Both the position numbers and the translations under genes were made by a program. The notes under the pieces are model-generated. The model saw only the letters and a program-made list of their open reading frames with translations. It searched no databases and had not been told where the DNA came from. From UBA7332 sp051648105 (GTDB lineage Bacteria > Bacteroidota > Bacteroidia > Bacteroidales > UBA7332), in contig JBOFEN010000035.1 of assembly GCA_051648105.1 (NCBI GenBank), positions 62,001 through 126,000 of the forward strand: DNA of 64,000 nt. The letters are read 5' to 3'. Of this stretch, positions 18,606 to 26,909 are shown one piece after another (position 1 is the stretch's first letter; the number at the start of each line of letters is the position of its first letter).

Positions 18606-19781
18606 ATGATTACTAAACTAAAACTGCTATCAATCGCATCGATTGTTCTTCTATTCTTCTCTTGTCAAGATGAGAATAGTGTGACTCAAACTAACACTTT
18701 ACTGACTATCTCTCTTGAGCATGGTGAGGATCATGCGGAGTTGTCTGTTGATAACTATCAAGTTGTTTGGACAAATCTATCTAGTAACAGATCGTATGAG
18801 GGGTTAACTCAAGCGGATGGTACTTTGACTCTTGAGGTGCCTCAGGGAATTTATAGTCTGAGTGTTGAGGGTAAAAGTGAGGATGTAAACAGTGCGAACT
18901 TCCTAAACTTCCAAGCTGCAACTCGTGAGGTTGCTATCTCTGGTGATGAGATGTTGCATCAGTGTGTACTTGAGCACTCTGTGAGCGGTGATGGGTGGTT
19001 GTTCAGAGAGATCTACTTCTCTGGTTCTACTACAACCAACAATAAGAGCTACTGGCAGGATCAATATTTTGAGATATATAACAACAGTAACGAGGTGTTG
19101 TATGCTGATGGTTTGACTGTGGCTGAGAGTGATTATACTAACACATCGGACAACAATATATGGAGTGATCTTCTTCCTGGAACGGTAGCTGTGGGTACTT
19201 TGTACAGTGTGCCGGGTAATGGTACTGACTATCCGGTGAATCCTGGTAGTAGCATCATACTTGCTAGTAATGGTATTAACCACAAAGTGGTAAATGAGAA
19301 CTCTCCTGTTGATCTTTCGAAAGCGGACTTTGAGTGGTATGATGAGCACAACCTAGACACAGATGTGCCTGAAGTGCCTAATCTAATCAAACACTTCAGC
19401 TACTCAGCTACTGTGTGGATCCTTCACACTCGCGGGTACAAGGCTTACATTCTTTTCCACCCGGGTGAGGAGATGAGTGAGTTTATGAATAAGAACTTCG
19501 TCCGTTCATTCACTGCTTCGGGTAGCGAGACCGTGAGAGTTGGTGTTCCGATCAAGAGTGTATATGATGCGGTTGAGATAAGTCAACCTGAGGGACCTGC
19601 TTCGAAAGCTCTTCCTGCAGGACTTGACAAAGGTTTCTCTTACTGTAATGGCGCAAACCTTGGTGTTTGTATCAAAAGGAAAGTGGCTGGAGAGGAGAAC
19701 GGTCGTGTGATTCTTCAGGATACAAACAACTCTTCTGTTGATTTTGAAGCAAATGCTACGCCTGATCCATTAATGAAATAA
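18606..19781 (+). CDS. DUF4876-like lipoprotein
   Basis: A 391-residue predicted lipoprotein: the hydrophobic start ends in LLFFSC with Cys20 or so as the lipidation site. An Ig/carboxypeptidase-like beta domain (about 30-125; DGTLTLEVPQGIYSLSVEG) is followed by a lamin-tail-like domain (about 130-250; WLFREIYFSGS, YFEIYNNSNEVLYADGLTVAE). Proteins of this arrangement, recalled as DUF4876, are regularly found behind TonB receptors of this type. It begins 12 bases after the receptor stop. Its job is probably ligand capture or extracellular docking for the receptor, analogous in place but unrelated in sequence to SusD. The family name is from recall and should be confirmed. Confidence 0.72.
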   Translation: MITKLKLLSIASIVLLFFSCQDENSVTQTNTLLTISLEHGEDHAELSVDNYQVVWTNLSSNRSYEGLTQADGTLTLEVPQGIYSLSVEGKSEDVNSANFLNFQAATREVAISGDEMLHQCVLEHSVSGDGWLFREIYFSGSTTTNNKSYWQDQYFEIYNNSNEVLYADGLTVAESDYTNTSDNNIWSDLLPGTVAVGTLYSVPGNGTDYPVNPGSSIILASNGINHKVVNENSPVDLSKADFEWYDEHNLDTDVPEVPNLIKHFSYSATVWILHTRGYKAYILFHPGEEMSEFMNKNFVRSFTASGSETVRVGVPIKSVYDAVEISQPEGPASKALPAGLDKGFSYCNGANLGVCIKRKVAGEENGRVILQDTNNSSVDFEANATPDPLMK

Positions 19782-19800
19782 ATAAATCAAGATATCAATT

Positions 19801-21267
19801 ATGCAAATTAGAACCATAACTCTCCTGCTGACGCTTGTCCCACTTATCTCTTTTGCTCAGAATATAGCATTAGAGAATCCTGCGCAGGCTTCCATATATG
19901 AGAAGGGTACTATTGGAGAGGTGGTTATATCTCATAATATATCTGAACATAAGGATCTGCTTCCTGTGTGGGACGGTAGCAGATCTCAACTAACTAACTT
20001 CCAAGCGCAGGGTTCTACATTGACGGAGAGTGGGACTATCTGGAGTGGCTATGCTGGTTATAGCCGAGGTAAGAAACGAAATACAATGTGGAGTAACGTG
20101 GCAAATAGTGAGGAGTTCTATCCTTATCTTATTGCTGATACGGTTGGTGGGGACTATAGTTACGAGATTTATACCTTAGGTGGTAGTTACGGGCAGAGGG
20201 TTGGAGCTTCAACTCTTGCTCTAAGCTTTGGCTACGAGGGTTCTCTTCATTGGCGTGAAAGGGATCCTAGACCTAAAAATACTAGTTCAAATATAAGAAC
20301 TAGGGTTGGTTGGGCATACAGATCAACAATTGGTTATTGGGGGGCTGCTGTTGGTTTTGATAGTCAAAAGCAGCACATGACAATAAGTATTGAGGAGCAG
20401 TACAGAAAAGAGAAGCTCTATCACCTGCTTGGAATGGGGCTTTATGATCATAGATACTCCACTGCTGAAAGCTCTTTTAGTAGATACTATCGTGGTTCTA
20501 AATGGAGTGGGGAGCTATACTATTTGCAGCAACCCAATGGGGGGCTATTTGCTAGATGGGCTTTTTCATCGAGGAGTATAAGGGTTGAGGAGAGTGATAC
20601 AAGGCTCTCTGCTATATCCAAGAGAGCATCTTCGTCGATTAGCTTGGGGTATAACTCTCTTAATGTTGGGGCTTTGTTTCTGGATCTTACTATGAAGCTT
20701 GATGCTAATCGAACTAAGGGATATGAAAGAACCTACACTAAGGAGGAGAGTAACAGCCAAACGGGGGTATTTATACCAACACTTCTGAGCGTATCTCAAC
20801 CTTATAAGAGATCGGACATGCAAGCTGGACTATCTTTCTTATTGAGGCCAAAGGAGAGCTCTTCTATGCCTTTTCAATGGTTGAAATTAGAGGTCGGAGG
20901 CTATACGGAGCGGGAGAGTCATGATGATCTATTTGCAAAGTGGAGTTCATTAAACAGCCAAGTGGCTACAAACTTTCGGTTTAAGACCAACAAACGATCA
21001 GCTCTTCTTGTAGAGGCTTCAATCAATGGGGCATTGAATATGAATAGGGAGATTGTGGTTGGTGAAATCAATGAGGTGGTACAGGGCATGACTATCCCTA
21101 ACTTCGAGAATCGAACTCGATCAAGATTGTGCGAGTCTCTTATGTTTATGCAGGAGATTGGAGTCAAGAATTACTTTATTACTCCCTTTATTAGAGCATC
21201 CGCCATACAAGGTGCTGCCTCTGGTGAGGGGTGGGGAGTAGAGACAGGAGTGAAATTTACACTATAA
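19801..21267 (+). CDS. Outer-membrane beta-barrel protein (DUF6850-like)
   Basis: A 488-residue protein with a signal peptide ending SFAQ at residue 20 and a long series of amphipathic strands with regular aromatic residues, ending GVETGVKFTL, the pattern of an outer-membrane barrel. No plug or TonB box is present. Sequences of this kind behind DUF4876-type lipoproteins are recalled as the DUF6850 family. It is placed 19 bases after the lipoprotein gene and 6 bases before the ABC ATPase. A role as a second outer-membrane channel or receptor accessory is inferred from position only. Confidence 0.7.
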   Translation: MQIRTITLLLTLVPLISFAQNIALENPAQASIYEKGTIGEVVISHNISEHKDLLPVWDGSRSQLTNFQAQGSTLTESGTIWSGYAGYSRGKKRNTMWSNVANSEEFYPYLIADTVGGDYSYEIYTLGGSYGQRVGASTLALSFGYEGSLHWRERDPRPKNTSSNIRTRVGWAYRSTIGYWGAAVGFDSQKQHMTISIEEQYRKEKLYHLLGMGLYDHRYSTAESSFSRYYRGSKWSGELYYLQQPNGGLFARWAFSSRSIRVEESDTRLSAISKRASSSISLGYNSLNVGALFLDLTMKLDANRTKGYERTYTKEESNSQTGVFIPTLLSVSQPYKRSDMQAGLSFLLRPKESSSMPFQWLKLEVGGYTERESHDDLFAKWSSLNSQVATNFRFKTNKRSALLVEASINGALNMNREIVVGEINEVVQGMTIPNFENRTRSRLCESLMFMQEIGVKNYFITPFIRASAIQGAASGEGWGVETGVKFTL

Positions 21268-21273
21268 CTGATA

Positions 21274-22158
21274 ATGGAGAATATAATAGAATGCAACAAT
21301 TTGACTCACTATTATGGGAGTCGTAAGATATATGAGGATCTAAGTTTCACTGTCCCTAAGGGCAAAATCCTTGGTCTATTAGGTAAAAATGGAACTGGTA
21401 AGACCACTACCATCAATATATTGAGTGGTTACCTTAAGCCTAAAGCTGGTGAATGTAAAATATTTGGTGAGGATATAACCACCATGGACCCAATAGTCAA
21501 GCGCCGTATTGGTCTTTTGCTTGAGGGGCACGTGCAGTATACCTTTATGAGCATAGAGCAACTAGAGAAGTTTTATGCTCCTTTCTATCCGAACTGGAAT
21601 AGGGATGTATATTATGAGTTGATGAGAAAGCTAAAGGTTGCTCCTAATCAGAAGATATCAAATATGTCTTGTGGTCAGCGTTCGCAGGTTGCTCTGGGCA
21701 TTATATTGGCTCAAAACCCTGAGCTTCTTATATTGGATGACTTCTCTTTGGGGCTTGATCCAGGCTATAGACGACTATTCATTGATATACTTCGCGAGTA
21801 TGCTGTCGCAGAGGGGAAGACAATATTCGTTACCTCTCACATCATTCAGGATATGGAGAGGTTTGTTGATGAGTGTATAATCATGGATTATGGTCGTATA
21901 CTTGTTCAAGACTCGCTTGACTCTCTATACAATAACTTCAAATGTTTTGAGTTCTCGACAGAGAATCCTCAACTGGAGCTTCAAGATAATCTCATTATTA
22001 ATAGTGAGCAGATAAGAAATCATGTTAGGACCTACACATTCCAAGATGAGGCTTATGTAAAGGATCTCTTAAATAAAAGAGGACTAGCAAGCGACTCTCT
22101 ACGAAGAGTGGATATGTCTTTGGAGGATATTTTCATTGGCCTAACAGGTAAGTATTAA
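21274..22158 (+). CDS. ABC transporter ATP-binding protein
   Basis: A 294-residue ABC ATPase of the ABC-2 class. Walker A is G37-KNGTGK-T44, Walker B LLILDD at 151-156. Two deviations are visible: the signature loop reads SCGQR (132-136) in place of SGGQR, and the catalytic Glu after Walker B is Asp156. Both occur in some ABC-2 subfamilies, so the protein is probably active. A C-terminal extension of about 70 residues follows the H-loop (FVTSHIIQDMERF). The permease gene starts 26 bases downstream. It would drive movement of a substrate across the inner membrane in cooperation with the receptor operon. Confidence 0.9.
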   Translation: MENIIECNNLTHYYGSRKIYEDLSFTVPKGKILGLLGKNGTGKTTTINILSGYLKPKAGECKIFGEDITTMDPIVKRRIGLLLEGHVQYTFMSIEQLEKFYAPFYPNWNRDVYYELMRKLKVAPNQKISNMSCGQRSQVALGIILAQNPELLILDDFSLGLDPGYRRLFIDILREYAVAEGKTIFVTSHIIQDMERFVDECIIMDYGRILVQDSLDSLYNNFKCFEFSTENPQLELQDNLIINSEQIRNHVRTYTFQDEAYVKDLLNKRGLASDSLRRVDMSLEDIFIGLTGKY

Positions 22159-22184
22159 GAAGTCTAACACATAATAATAGGGAA

Positions 22185-22865
22185 ATGAACCATATATACA
22201 AAGCTGTATTTTTCAAGGAGTGGATCAAAACGAAGATTGTTTTTCTTCTTTTCTCTCTCCTCTCACTGGTTGCTCTTATATATAATCTAGCAATTTGGTA
22301 TCGTATCGCAACGTTTAAGGGTGCTAGCCACCTTTGGGAGATAGTTATCGGTAAGGATACTCTTCTTATTCAAAGCTATCAATATCTTCCATACATTATG
22401 GCAATAGCGATGGCGATATTTCAATTCATGCCAGAGATGCGTGAGAGACGACTAAAACTAACTCTACACCTTCCGGTTGGTCACAATAAGATGGCTTCTA
22501 TGATGGTGCTTTATGGTATCTCGATGTTTGTTGCATACTCAATTGTGATGCTTGCAATAGCTCTATTGGTGGCTAACTACTACTTCCCATTTGAGATAAC
22601 AGCACGCCTACTATCAACATTTGTTACATGGCACCTCGGGGCATTGACTACTTATCTATTGACTTCGCGTATTGTTCTTGAGGGTACTCGACGTTATGCA
22701 ATTACTCATCTACTCGTTTCAGCACTTATTGTGTCGCTCTTTTTCCAGAGCTCAACACCTGGAGCATACAGTTGTTTCCTTCCGTGGATAGTGGTTCTAT
22801 GTGCAGCATCTGCAGGATGGATACTATTCTCGATAGATAGATTCAAGAGGGGAGTACGCGATTAA
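22185..22865 (+). CDS. ABC-2-type transporter permease
   Basis: A 226-residue integral membrane protein with about six hydrophobic segments (residues roughly 18-38, 62-84, 107-130, 148-165, 175-190, 198-215) and a cytoplasmic N-terminus of the type MNHIYKAVFFKEWIKTK, common in ABC-2 permeases. It follows the ATPase by 26 bases and precedes a three-segment membrane protein, so the complex may be ATPase plus two membrane subunits. Direction of transport cannot be read from sequence; ABC-2 proteins are often exporters, which is odd next to an uptake receptor. Confidence 0.75.
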   Translation: MNHIYKAVFFKEWIKTKIVFLLFSLLSLVALIYNLAIWYRIATFKGASHLWEIVIGKDTLLIQSYQYLPYIMAIAMAIFQFMPEMRERRLKLTLHLPVGHNKMASMMVLYGISMFVAYSIVMLAIALLVANYYFPFEITARLLSTFVTWHLGALTTYLLTSRIVLEGTRRYAITHLLVSALIVSLFFQSSTPGAYSCFLPWIVVLCAASAGWILFSIDRFKRGVRD

Positions 22866-22889
22866 TAACTAATTTAATAGACACAAAAG

Positions 22890-24113
22890 ATGAAACGAAT
22901 CACATATCTTCTATTCTGGGTAATACTTATATTTCTATTTGCTCAGTTCTTGCCATGGCTTTATAGCTACTTTACTGTCAAACCTACCAAAACACCATAC
23001 ACGAGATACAGCAGTGTTGTCGAGGAGTTTGCGCAGATCATTCATGGCGAAGATGGAATAACTAGGGCTGATCGCAGAGGTAGAGTATACACCGAGGCGC
23101 AGTTTGACTCTATTCTACCATTCTTATACCTTCGTCAGCTGGTTAGTGAAGAGAGATTTCCTGACTCAATCAAGGGTGTTCCCATAGATGCACGAAGCGC
23201 ACAGAACTATAGCTTTATGCTTAGGGTCGCTCCTCAGCACTACCTATACCAACCTATGGGGCTTTATCCTCTCTTTGAGTCAAACTCCAAGCGTGTTGAT
23301 CTCAAGATGCCGAGTGATTATTTCAGAATAAATGGAAAAGAGATTGAGTTTATTGATGTAACCACAAATAGTAAGGATTCGGAGAAAAGCACACTCTTTA
23401 CTCAAGCGTTATCATCAAAAGGCTTCAAATTTCCAGCTAAGAAAGTTTGGGGAAATCCAACGCCCAAAAAGGAGTACGATGAGGGTTACTTTATAAAAGA
23501 TAACTTCGGAAAGCTGTTTCAACTCAAGATGAGTGCAGGTGAACCTGTTGTTAGTTTAATAGACGCACCCGCAGAGAGTGAGATCCTCCATCTTGAGGTT
23601 ATGGAGATACGAAGTAAGCTCTTTTTGGCTTTAGCGTTTGACAGTGACGGGGCGGCTTGGCTACTCAACCGATCACCACAACAGTGGATTAAATTGCCTG
23701 TTAAGCCTGTTGATCTTTCACGCGAGAGATTCATCATTATGGCGGAACCTCTGCATTGGACGATACAAGTTGGTTCAGAAAACTCAGTTGACTACTTTGC
23801 AATTGATGCTTCTAACTATACATTGGTTGATACAATGCACATAGATATTGAGCCAAACATGCTTAAAAAAGCAGAGGATTGGTTGTTCCCATTCCAGCTT
23901 AAGCTTGTTACTCCAGCGGATAAGAGTGTGGGTTTCCGATTCTCGGACTATTCAATATTTGCACTTATCCTAAACGTACTGCTCGCTTTAGTTATATTTT
24001 TGATTGATAGGGGAGGCAGATCATTGCCGTTTGTCGCAGTAACAACACTCTGTGGGCTCTTCTCTTTCATACCATATCTACTTTATAGAAACTATTTCGC
24101 TAACCGTCAATAA
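22890..24113 (+). CDS. Membrane-anchored periplasmic protein (DUF4857-like)
   Basis: A 407-residue protein with one N-terminal membrane segment (about 5-24), a large periplasmic region (about 30-345) and two C-terminal membrane segments (about 350-368 and 374-392). The periplasmic part shows no motif I can place. The order ABC ATPase, permease, this protein is one I recall with the DUF4857 label in Bacteroidales. By position it may be a periplasmic partner of the ABC permease, receiving or presenting substrate. Function unknown. Confidence 0.68.
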   Translation: MKRITYLLFWVILIFLFAQFLPWLYSYFTVKPTKTPYTRYSSVVEEFAQIIHGEDGITRADRRGRVYTEAQFDSILPFLYLRQLVSEERFPDSIKGVPIDARSAQNYSFMLRVAPQHYLYQPMGLYPLFESNSKRVDLKMPSDYFRINGKEIEFIDVTTNSKDSEKSTLFTQALSSKGFKFPAKKVWGNPTPKKEYDEGYFIKDNFGKLFQLKMSAGEPVVSLIDAPAESEILHLEVMEIRSKLFLALAFDSDGAAWLLNRSPQQWIKLPVKPVDLSRERFIIMAEPLHWTIQVGSENSVDYFAIDASNYTLVDTMHIDIEPNMLKKAEDWLFPFQLKLVTPADKSVGFRFSDYSIFALILNVLLALVIFLIDRGGRSLPFVAVTTLCGLFSFIPYLLYRNYFANRQ

Positions 24114-24132
24114 ACATAAACAACAAAGAACT

Positions 24133-24711
24133 ATGAAAAAGTTATTTATCCTTTTCTCTCTACTATCGTCACTTAGTTTGAGTGCGATCACTCTATCAAC
24201 TCAAGCAGATGTGCAATCTACATCAACAGAAAGTAGTAGTAATAATTCTATCACAGTGGATCAACTGATGGAGCAGTGTGATGCGCTAGTTGGACAGAGT
24301 GTATCTCTTAAAGGCAACTGTACTCACAGATGCAAACACGGTGGAGGCAAGATGTTTATTGCTGGAGCTAATGGTCAGATCTTACGTATTCAATCAACAT
24401 CTCAAAGTGGAAGATTCCCTGTTGAGGTGGTTGGAAAAGAGGTGACTGTTCAGGGTACACTTATGGAGGAGCGTATCGACGAGGAGTATCTCGTTAAGTG
24501 GGAGAAGAGAATGGAGCAGGAGATGGCTGCTCATGGTGAGAGCGAAGGTGGCTGTTCTACTGAGAAGAAAGCTAGAAATGAGTCTACTAAGGTTCAAACA
24601 CCTCAAGAGCGTATCGAATCATATAGGGCAAGAATAGCTGAAAGATTCAAGAGTGAGGGCAAGAACTACCTATCATTCTACTTCATAAAAGCTGAAAAGT
24701 ATACTCTGTAA
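24133..24711 (+). CDS. Exported Cys/His-rich OB-fold-like protein
   Basis: A 192-residue exported protein, last in the seven-gene operon. The start at 24133 (MKKLFILFSLLSSLSLS) was chosen because it opens a proper signal peptide 19 bases after the previous stop; the in-frame upstream extension overlaps that gene. The core (about 40-122) looks like a small OB-type beta domain (VSLKGNC, RFPVEVVGKEVTVQGTL) and carries C63-x-H65-x-C67-x-H69-GGG, a compact Cys/His cluster suited to bind a metal ion. A charged helical tail (about 115-180) has another Cys141. A periplasmic metal chaperone or sensor for this transport system is an inference. Confidence 0.7.
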   Translation: MKKLFILFSLLSSLSLSAITLSTQADVQSTSTESSSNNSITVDQLMEQCDALVGQSVSLKGNCTHRCKHGGGKMFIAGANGQILRIQSTSQSGRFPVEVVGKEVTVQGTLMEERIDEEYLVKWEKRMEQEMAAHGESEGGCSTEKKARNESTKVQTPQERIESYRARIAERFKSEGKNYLSFYFIKAEKYTL

Positions 24712-24736
24712 GCGTGACTCTTAGTGACAATTGTGC

Positions 24737-24744
24737 TATTTTTG
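24737..24744 (+). promoter_or_regulatory. -7 element before the phosphodiesterase gene
   Basis: TATTTTTG matches TAnnTTTG exactly, 28 bases ahead of the ATG. The -33 region is poor (GTG at the expected distance). Confidence 0.4.
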
Positions 24745-24771
24745 TGCTTATAATATTAAACATAGAAATAG

Positions 24772-25959
24772 ATGTTGCGTAAACTTACAACTCTCTTACT
24801 TATTCTTTCATCGTTCCACTACCTTGCTGCCCGCACGGTAGTCGTTCTTTCGATGGACGCATTCAGATGGGATTACCCACAGATGTATAATACACCAACT
24901 CTAGACTCATTGTCAAGGGTTGGTGTTTCTGCACAATTTACTCCCTGTTTCCCATCCATCACCTTCCCTAACCACTATAGTATGGCAACGGGGCTTCATC
25001 CTGACAGGCATGGATTGGTGCATAACTCATTCTATGATCGTACTCTTGGTCGTGGTTATAAGATCTCTGATCGCACAGCCGTTGAGGATCCTATATTCTA
25101 TGGAGGTGAGCCTATATGGGTAACAGCCGAGAAGCAGGGGTTACGTGCTGCGTCATACTTCTGGGTTGGCTCAGAGACTAAGATACAAGGAAGGCAACCT
25201 TCCGACTGGTACAAGTATGATAGCAAAGTCCCATTTAGGACTAGAGCTGACTCTGTCCTTGCCTGGATGGCTCGACCTGAAGAGAGTCGCCCTAATTTAA
25301 TAATGTGGTATATTCAGGAGCCTGATAATATCAGCCATGGAGATACGCCTGAAGGTCCGAGAACTCGCAGGATTGTAGAGGATTTAGATAAGCTATTGAA
25401 CTACTTCTTCACACAGGCTCGCAAACTTGATATGTTTGAGGAGTGTGATTTCATTGTGTTGGCAGACCATGGTATGTCGACTTACTACCCAGATCGCTAT
25501 GTCAATCTAGCTAATTACTTACCAATAGAGAAGTTCACGCACGTAACTACAGGCCCGTTGGTTACTCTTTATCCAGATCTAGACTATGTGGATGAGGCGT
25601 ATAGAATACTCAAAACTGTTCCGAACATCTCTGTTTGGCGCAAGGGAGAGGTGCCTGCAAGGTATCATTATGGTAAGAATCCACGTGTTGGGGAGCTTGT
25701 TGTGCTAGCAAATGAGGGGACAACGGTAGACTTTCACAAAGGAGGAAATAGACCACGCGTTGGAGCTGCTCACGGATATGACAATAGTCAACCCGATATG
25801 CAAGCTATATTCTATGCTGCAGGCCCATCTTTCAAGCAAGGTGAGCGCCATCCAGCACTCTTGAATCTTAACTTATACCTTATGATATGTAAGTTGTTAG
25901 ATCTAGAGCCCGCACCAAATGATGGTGATCCAAAGAGCTTCGAGCGAATGTTCAAGTGA
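24772..25959 (+). CDS. Exported nucleotide pyrophosphatase/phosphodiesterase (ENPP family)
   Basis: A 395-residue alkaline-phosphatase-superfamily enzyme of the type I phosphodiesterase/nucleotide pyrophosphatase group, periplasmic by its signal peptide (ending LAA-R near residue 20). Metal ligand D29 (LSMDAFRWD), the nucleophile T64 and N67 in FPSITFPNHYSMATG, DHGMSTY and AAHGYDN are the expected two-zinc active-site segments. Length is normal for bacterial ENPPs. It would hydrolyse nucleotide di- or triphosphates or phosphodiesters for phosphate and nucleoside salvage. It has its own -7 element and its own strong terminator, so it is a single-gene unit and not part of the preceding operon. 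Confidence 0.92.
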   Translation: MLRKLTTLLLILSSFHYLAARTVVVLSMDAFRWDYPQMYNTPTLDSLSRVGVSAQFTPCFPSITFPNHYSMATGLHPDRHGLVHNSFYDRTLGRGYKISDRTAVEDPIFYGGEPIWVTAEKQGLRAASYFWVGSETKIQGRQPSDWYKYDSKVPFRTRADSVLAWMARPEESRPNLIMWYIQEPDNISHGDTPEGPRTRRIVEDLDKLLNYFFTQARKLDMFEECDFIVLADHGMSTYYPDRYVNLANYLPIEKFTHVTTGPLVTLYPDLDYVDEAYRILKTVPNISVWRKGEVPARYHYGKNPRVGELVVLANEGTTVDFHKGGNRPRVGAAHGYDNSQPDMQAIFYAAGPSFKQGERHPALLNLNLYLMICKLLDLEPAPNDGDPKSFERMFK

Positions 25960-25967
25960 TAGATAAC

Positions 25968-26009
25968 AAAAAAGCCTCTTACTTCTGAAAAGAAGTAAGA
26001 GGCTTTTTT
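25968..26009. terminator. Bidirectional terminator, phosphodiesterase and tRNA-Phe
   Basis: A 19-bp perfect stem (25968-25986 and 25991-26009) with GAAA tetraloop; six A on one side and six T on the other make it a rho-independent terminator in both directions, serving the forward gene and the reverse-strand tRNAs. Confidence 0.95.
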
Positions 26010-26012
26010 GTG

Positions 26013-26085
26013 TGGTGCCACCAGGAATCGAACCGGGGACACAAGGATTTTCAGTCCTTTGCTCTACCAACTGAGCTATGGCACC
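26013..26085 (-). tRNA. tRNA-Phe (GAA), copy 1
   Basis: 73 nt on the reverse strand. Acceptor GGTGCCA/TGGCACC, D arm GCTC/GAGC, anticodon loop CTGAAAA with anticodon GAA, TTCGATT loop. The 3' CCA is not encoded. Identical to the copy at 26130-26202. Confidence 0.98.
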
Positions 26086-26129
26086 ATCAAATAAGTGTCG
26101 TTAAATAATAAGCTTTATGCTTAAACATG

Positions 26130-26202
26130 TGGTGCCACCAGGAATCGAACCGGGGACACAAGGATTTTCAGTCCTTTGCTCTACCAACTGAGCTATGGCA
26201 CC
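26130..26202 (-). tRNA. tRNA-Phe (GAA), copy 2
   Basis: Identical in all 73 bases to copy 1 and 44 bases upstream of it in transcription order; this is the promoter-proximal copy. Identity extends only about three bases into each flank. Confidence 0.98.
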
Positions 26203-26216
26203 ATCGTTTTGCTCTA

Positions 26217-26247
26217 CAAAAGTAGTACAATTAATTGTATTTGCAAA
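26217..26247 (-). promoter_or_regulatory. Promoter of the tRNA-Phe pair
   Basis: Reverse strand: TTTG (26247-26244), 19-nt spacer, TACTTTTG (26224-26217), both elements perfect. Start predicted about seven bases before the mature tRNA. 26248-26390 shows nothing further. Confidence 0.75.
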
Positions 26248-26393
26248 CTTTGAGCACTCTATTTGATCAACAAACTTAATGCCCACTGTCTAATAAGTCT
26301 CTAATACCTAGAAGTACAATCTTTTAGCATAGGTTATATCTTGCGAATTAAAATATATTAAAACAGATATCTTTGGGATATATGTACATAAAA

Positions 26394-26437
26394 AAGGGAT
26401 AGGAGACCATTGTTGATAACAATTTACCCTATCCCTT
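26394..26437 (-). terminator. Terminator of the DUF3127 gene
   Basis: A 10-bp stem (26394-26403 with 26428-26437), with a small inner ATTGTT/AACAAT stem, followed on the reverse strand by six T. Confidence 0.85.
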
Positions 26438-26460
26438 CTATATTTTTTTGCTCTAAATAA

Positions 26461-26844
26461 TTAGAACGGTAGATCATCTTCCTGAGAAGAGAAGTCCACT
26501 GGAGGCGCTGGAGCCACTGGTTGTGCTGTTGCACCAACATACTGTTGAGGTTGTTGTTGAGGTGCAGCATACTGCTGTGCATCTACGCTCTCAATCTTCC
26601 ATCCCTTAACATCAGTATACCAACGACCATTAAACTCGCGGCTTTCAACGTCGAAATGAACAATTACCTCATCGCCAATAGCAACTGGGTATTGGCTGAT
26701 CTTATCTCCCCAAAGGTTGAAACAGATCTTTTTTGGATATTGGTCTAAGGTCTCTAGGATGTAGTCCTGCTTTCTCCACTCACCATTCTTGCCTTGTCCA
26801 GACTGAAGTGGTAGGAGGTTGATTATTCTTCCTCTGATTTCCAT
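26461..26844 (-). CDS. DUF3127 OB-fold protein with SSB-like C-terminal tip
   Basis: A 127-residue protein with an OB-type domain (about 1-88; IRGRIINLLPLQSG, WRKQDYILETLDQYPKKICFNLWGDKI), a Gln/Ala/Pro-rich flexible linker (about 89-118) and the acidic-hydrophobic end QEDDLPF. That layout copies single-stranded-DNA-binding protein: OB domain, disordered linker, DD-[IL]-PF tip that docks repair and replication proteins. The OB domain itself is the Bacteroidota family DUF3127 rather than SSB proper. A role on single-stranded nucleic acid is inferred. It has a promoter (26887-26894) and terminator of its own. Confidence 0.9.
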   Translation of the reverse strand: MEIRGRIINLLPLQSGQGKNGEWRKQDYILETLDQYPKKICFNLWGDKISQYPVAIGDEVIVHFDVESREFNGRWYTDVKGWKIESVDAQQYAAPQQQPQQYVGATAQPVAPAPPVDFSSQEDDLPF

Positions 26845-26886
26845 ATGTAATCTATATTATATAAGTTGTAAGTTATCACCTTCATA

Positions 26887-26894
26887 CAAAGGTA
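26887..26894 (-). promoter_or_regulatory. -7 element of the DUF3127 gene
   Basis: TACCTTTG on the reverse strand, perfect match to TAnnTTTG; TTTT stands near -33 at about 20 nt. Start would be some 35 bases before the ATG. Confidence 0.55.
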
Positions 26895-26909
26895 ATAGTT
26901 ATTGGCGAA

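Noticed and set aside
26101..26286. Reverse-strand open frame across the second tRNA-Phe
   Set aside because: It is the tRNA sequence translated; the RNA gene explains it.
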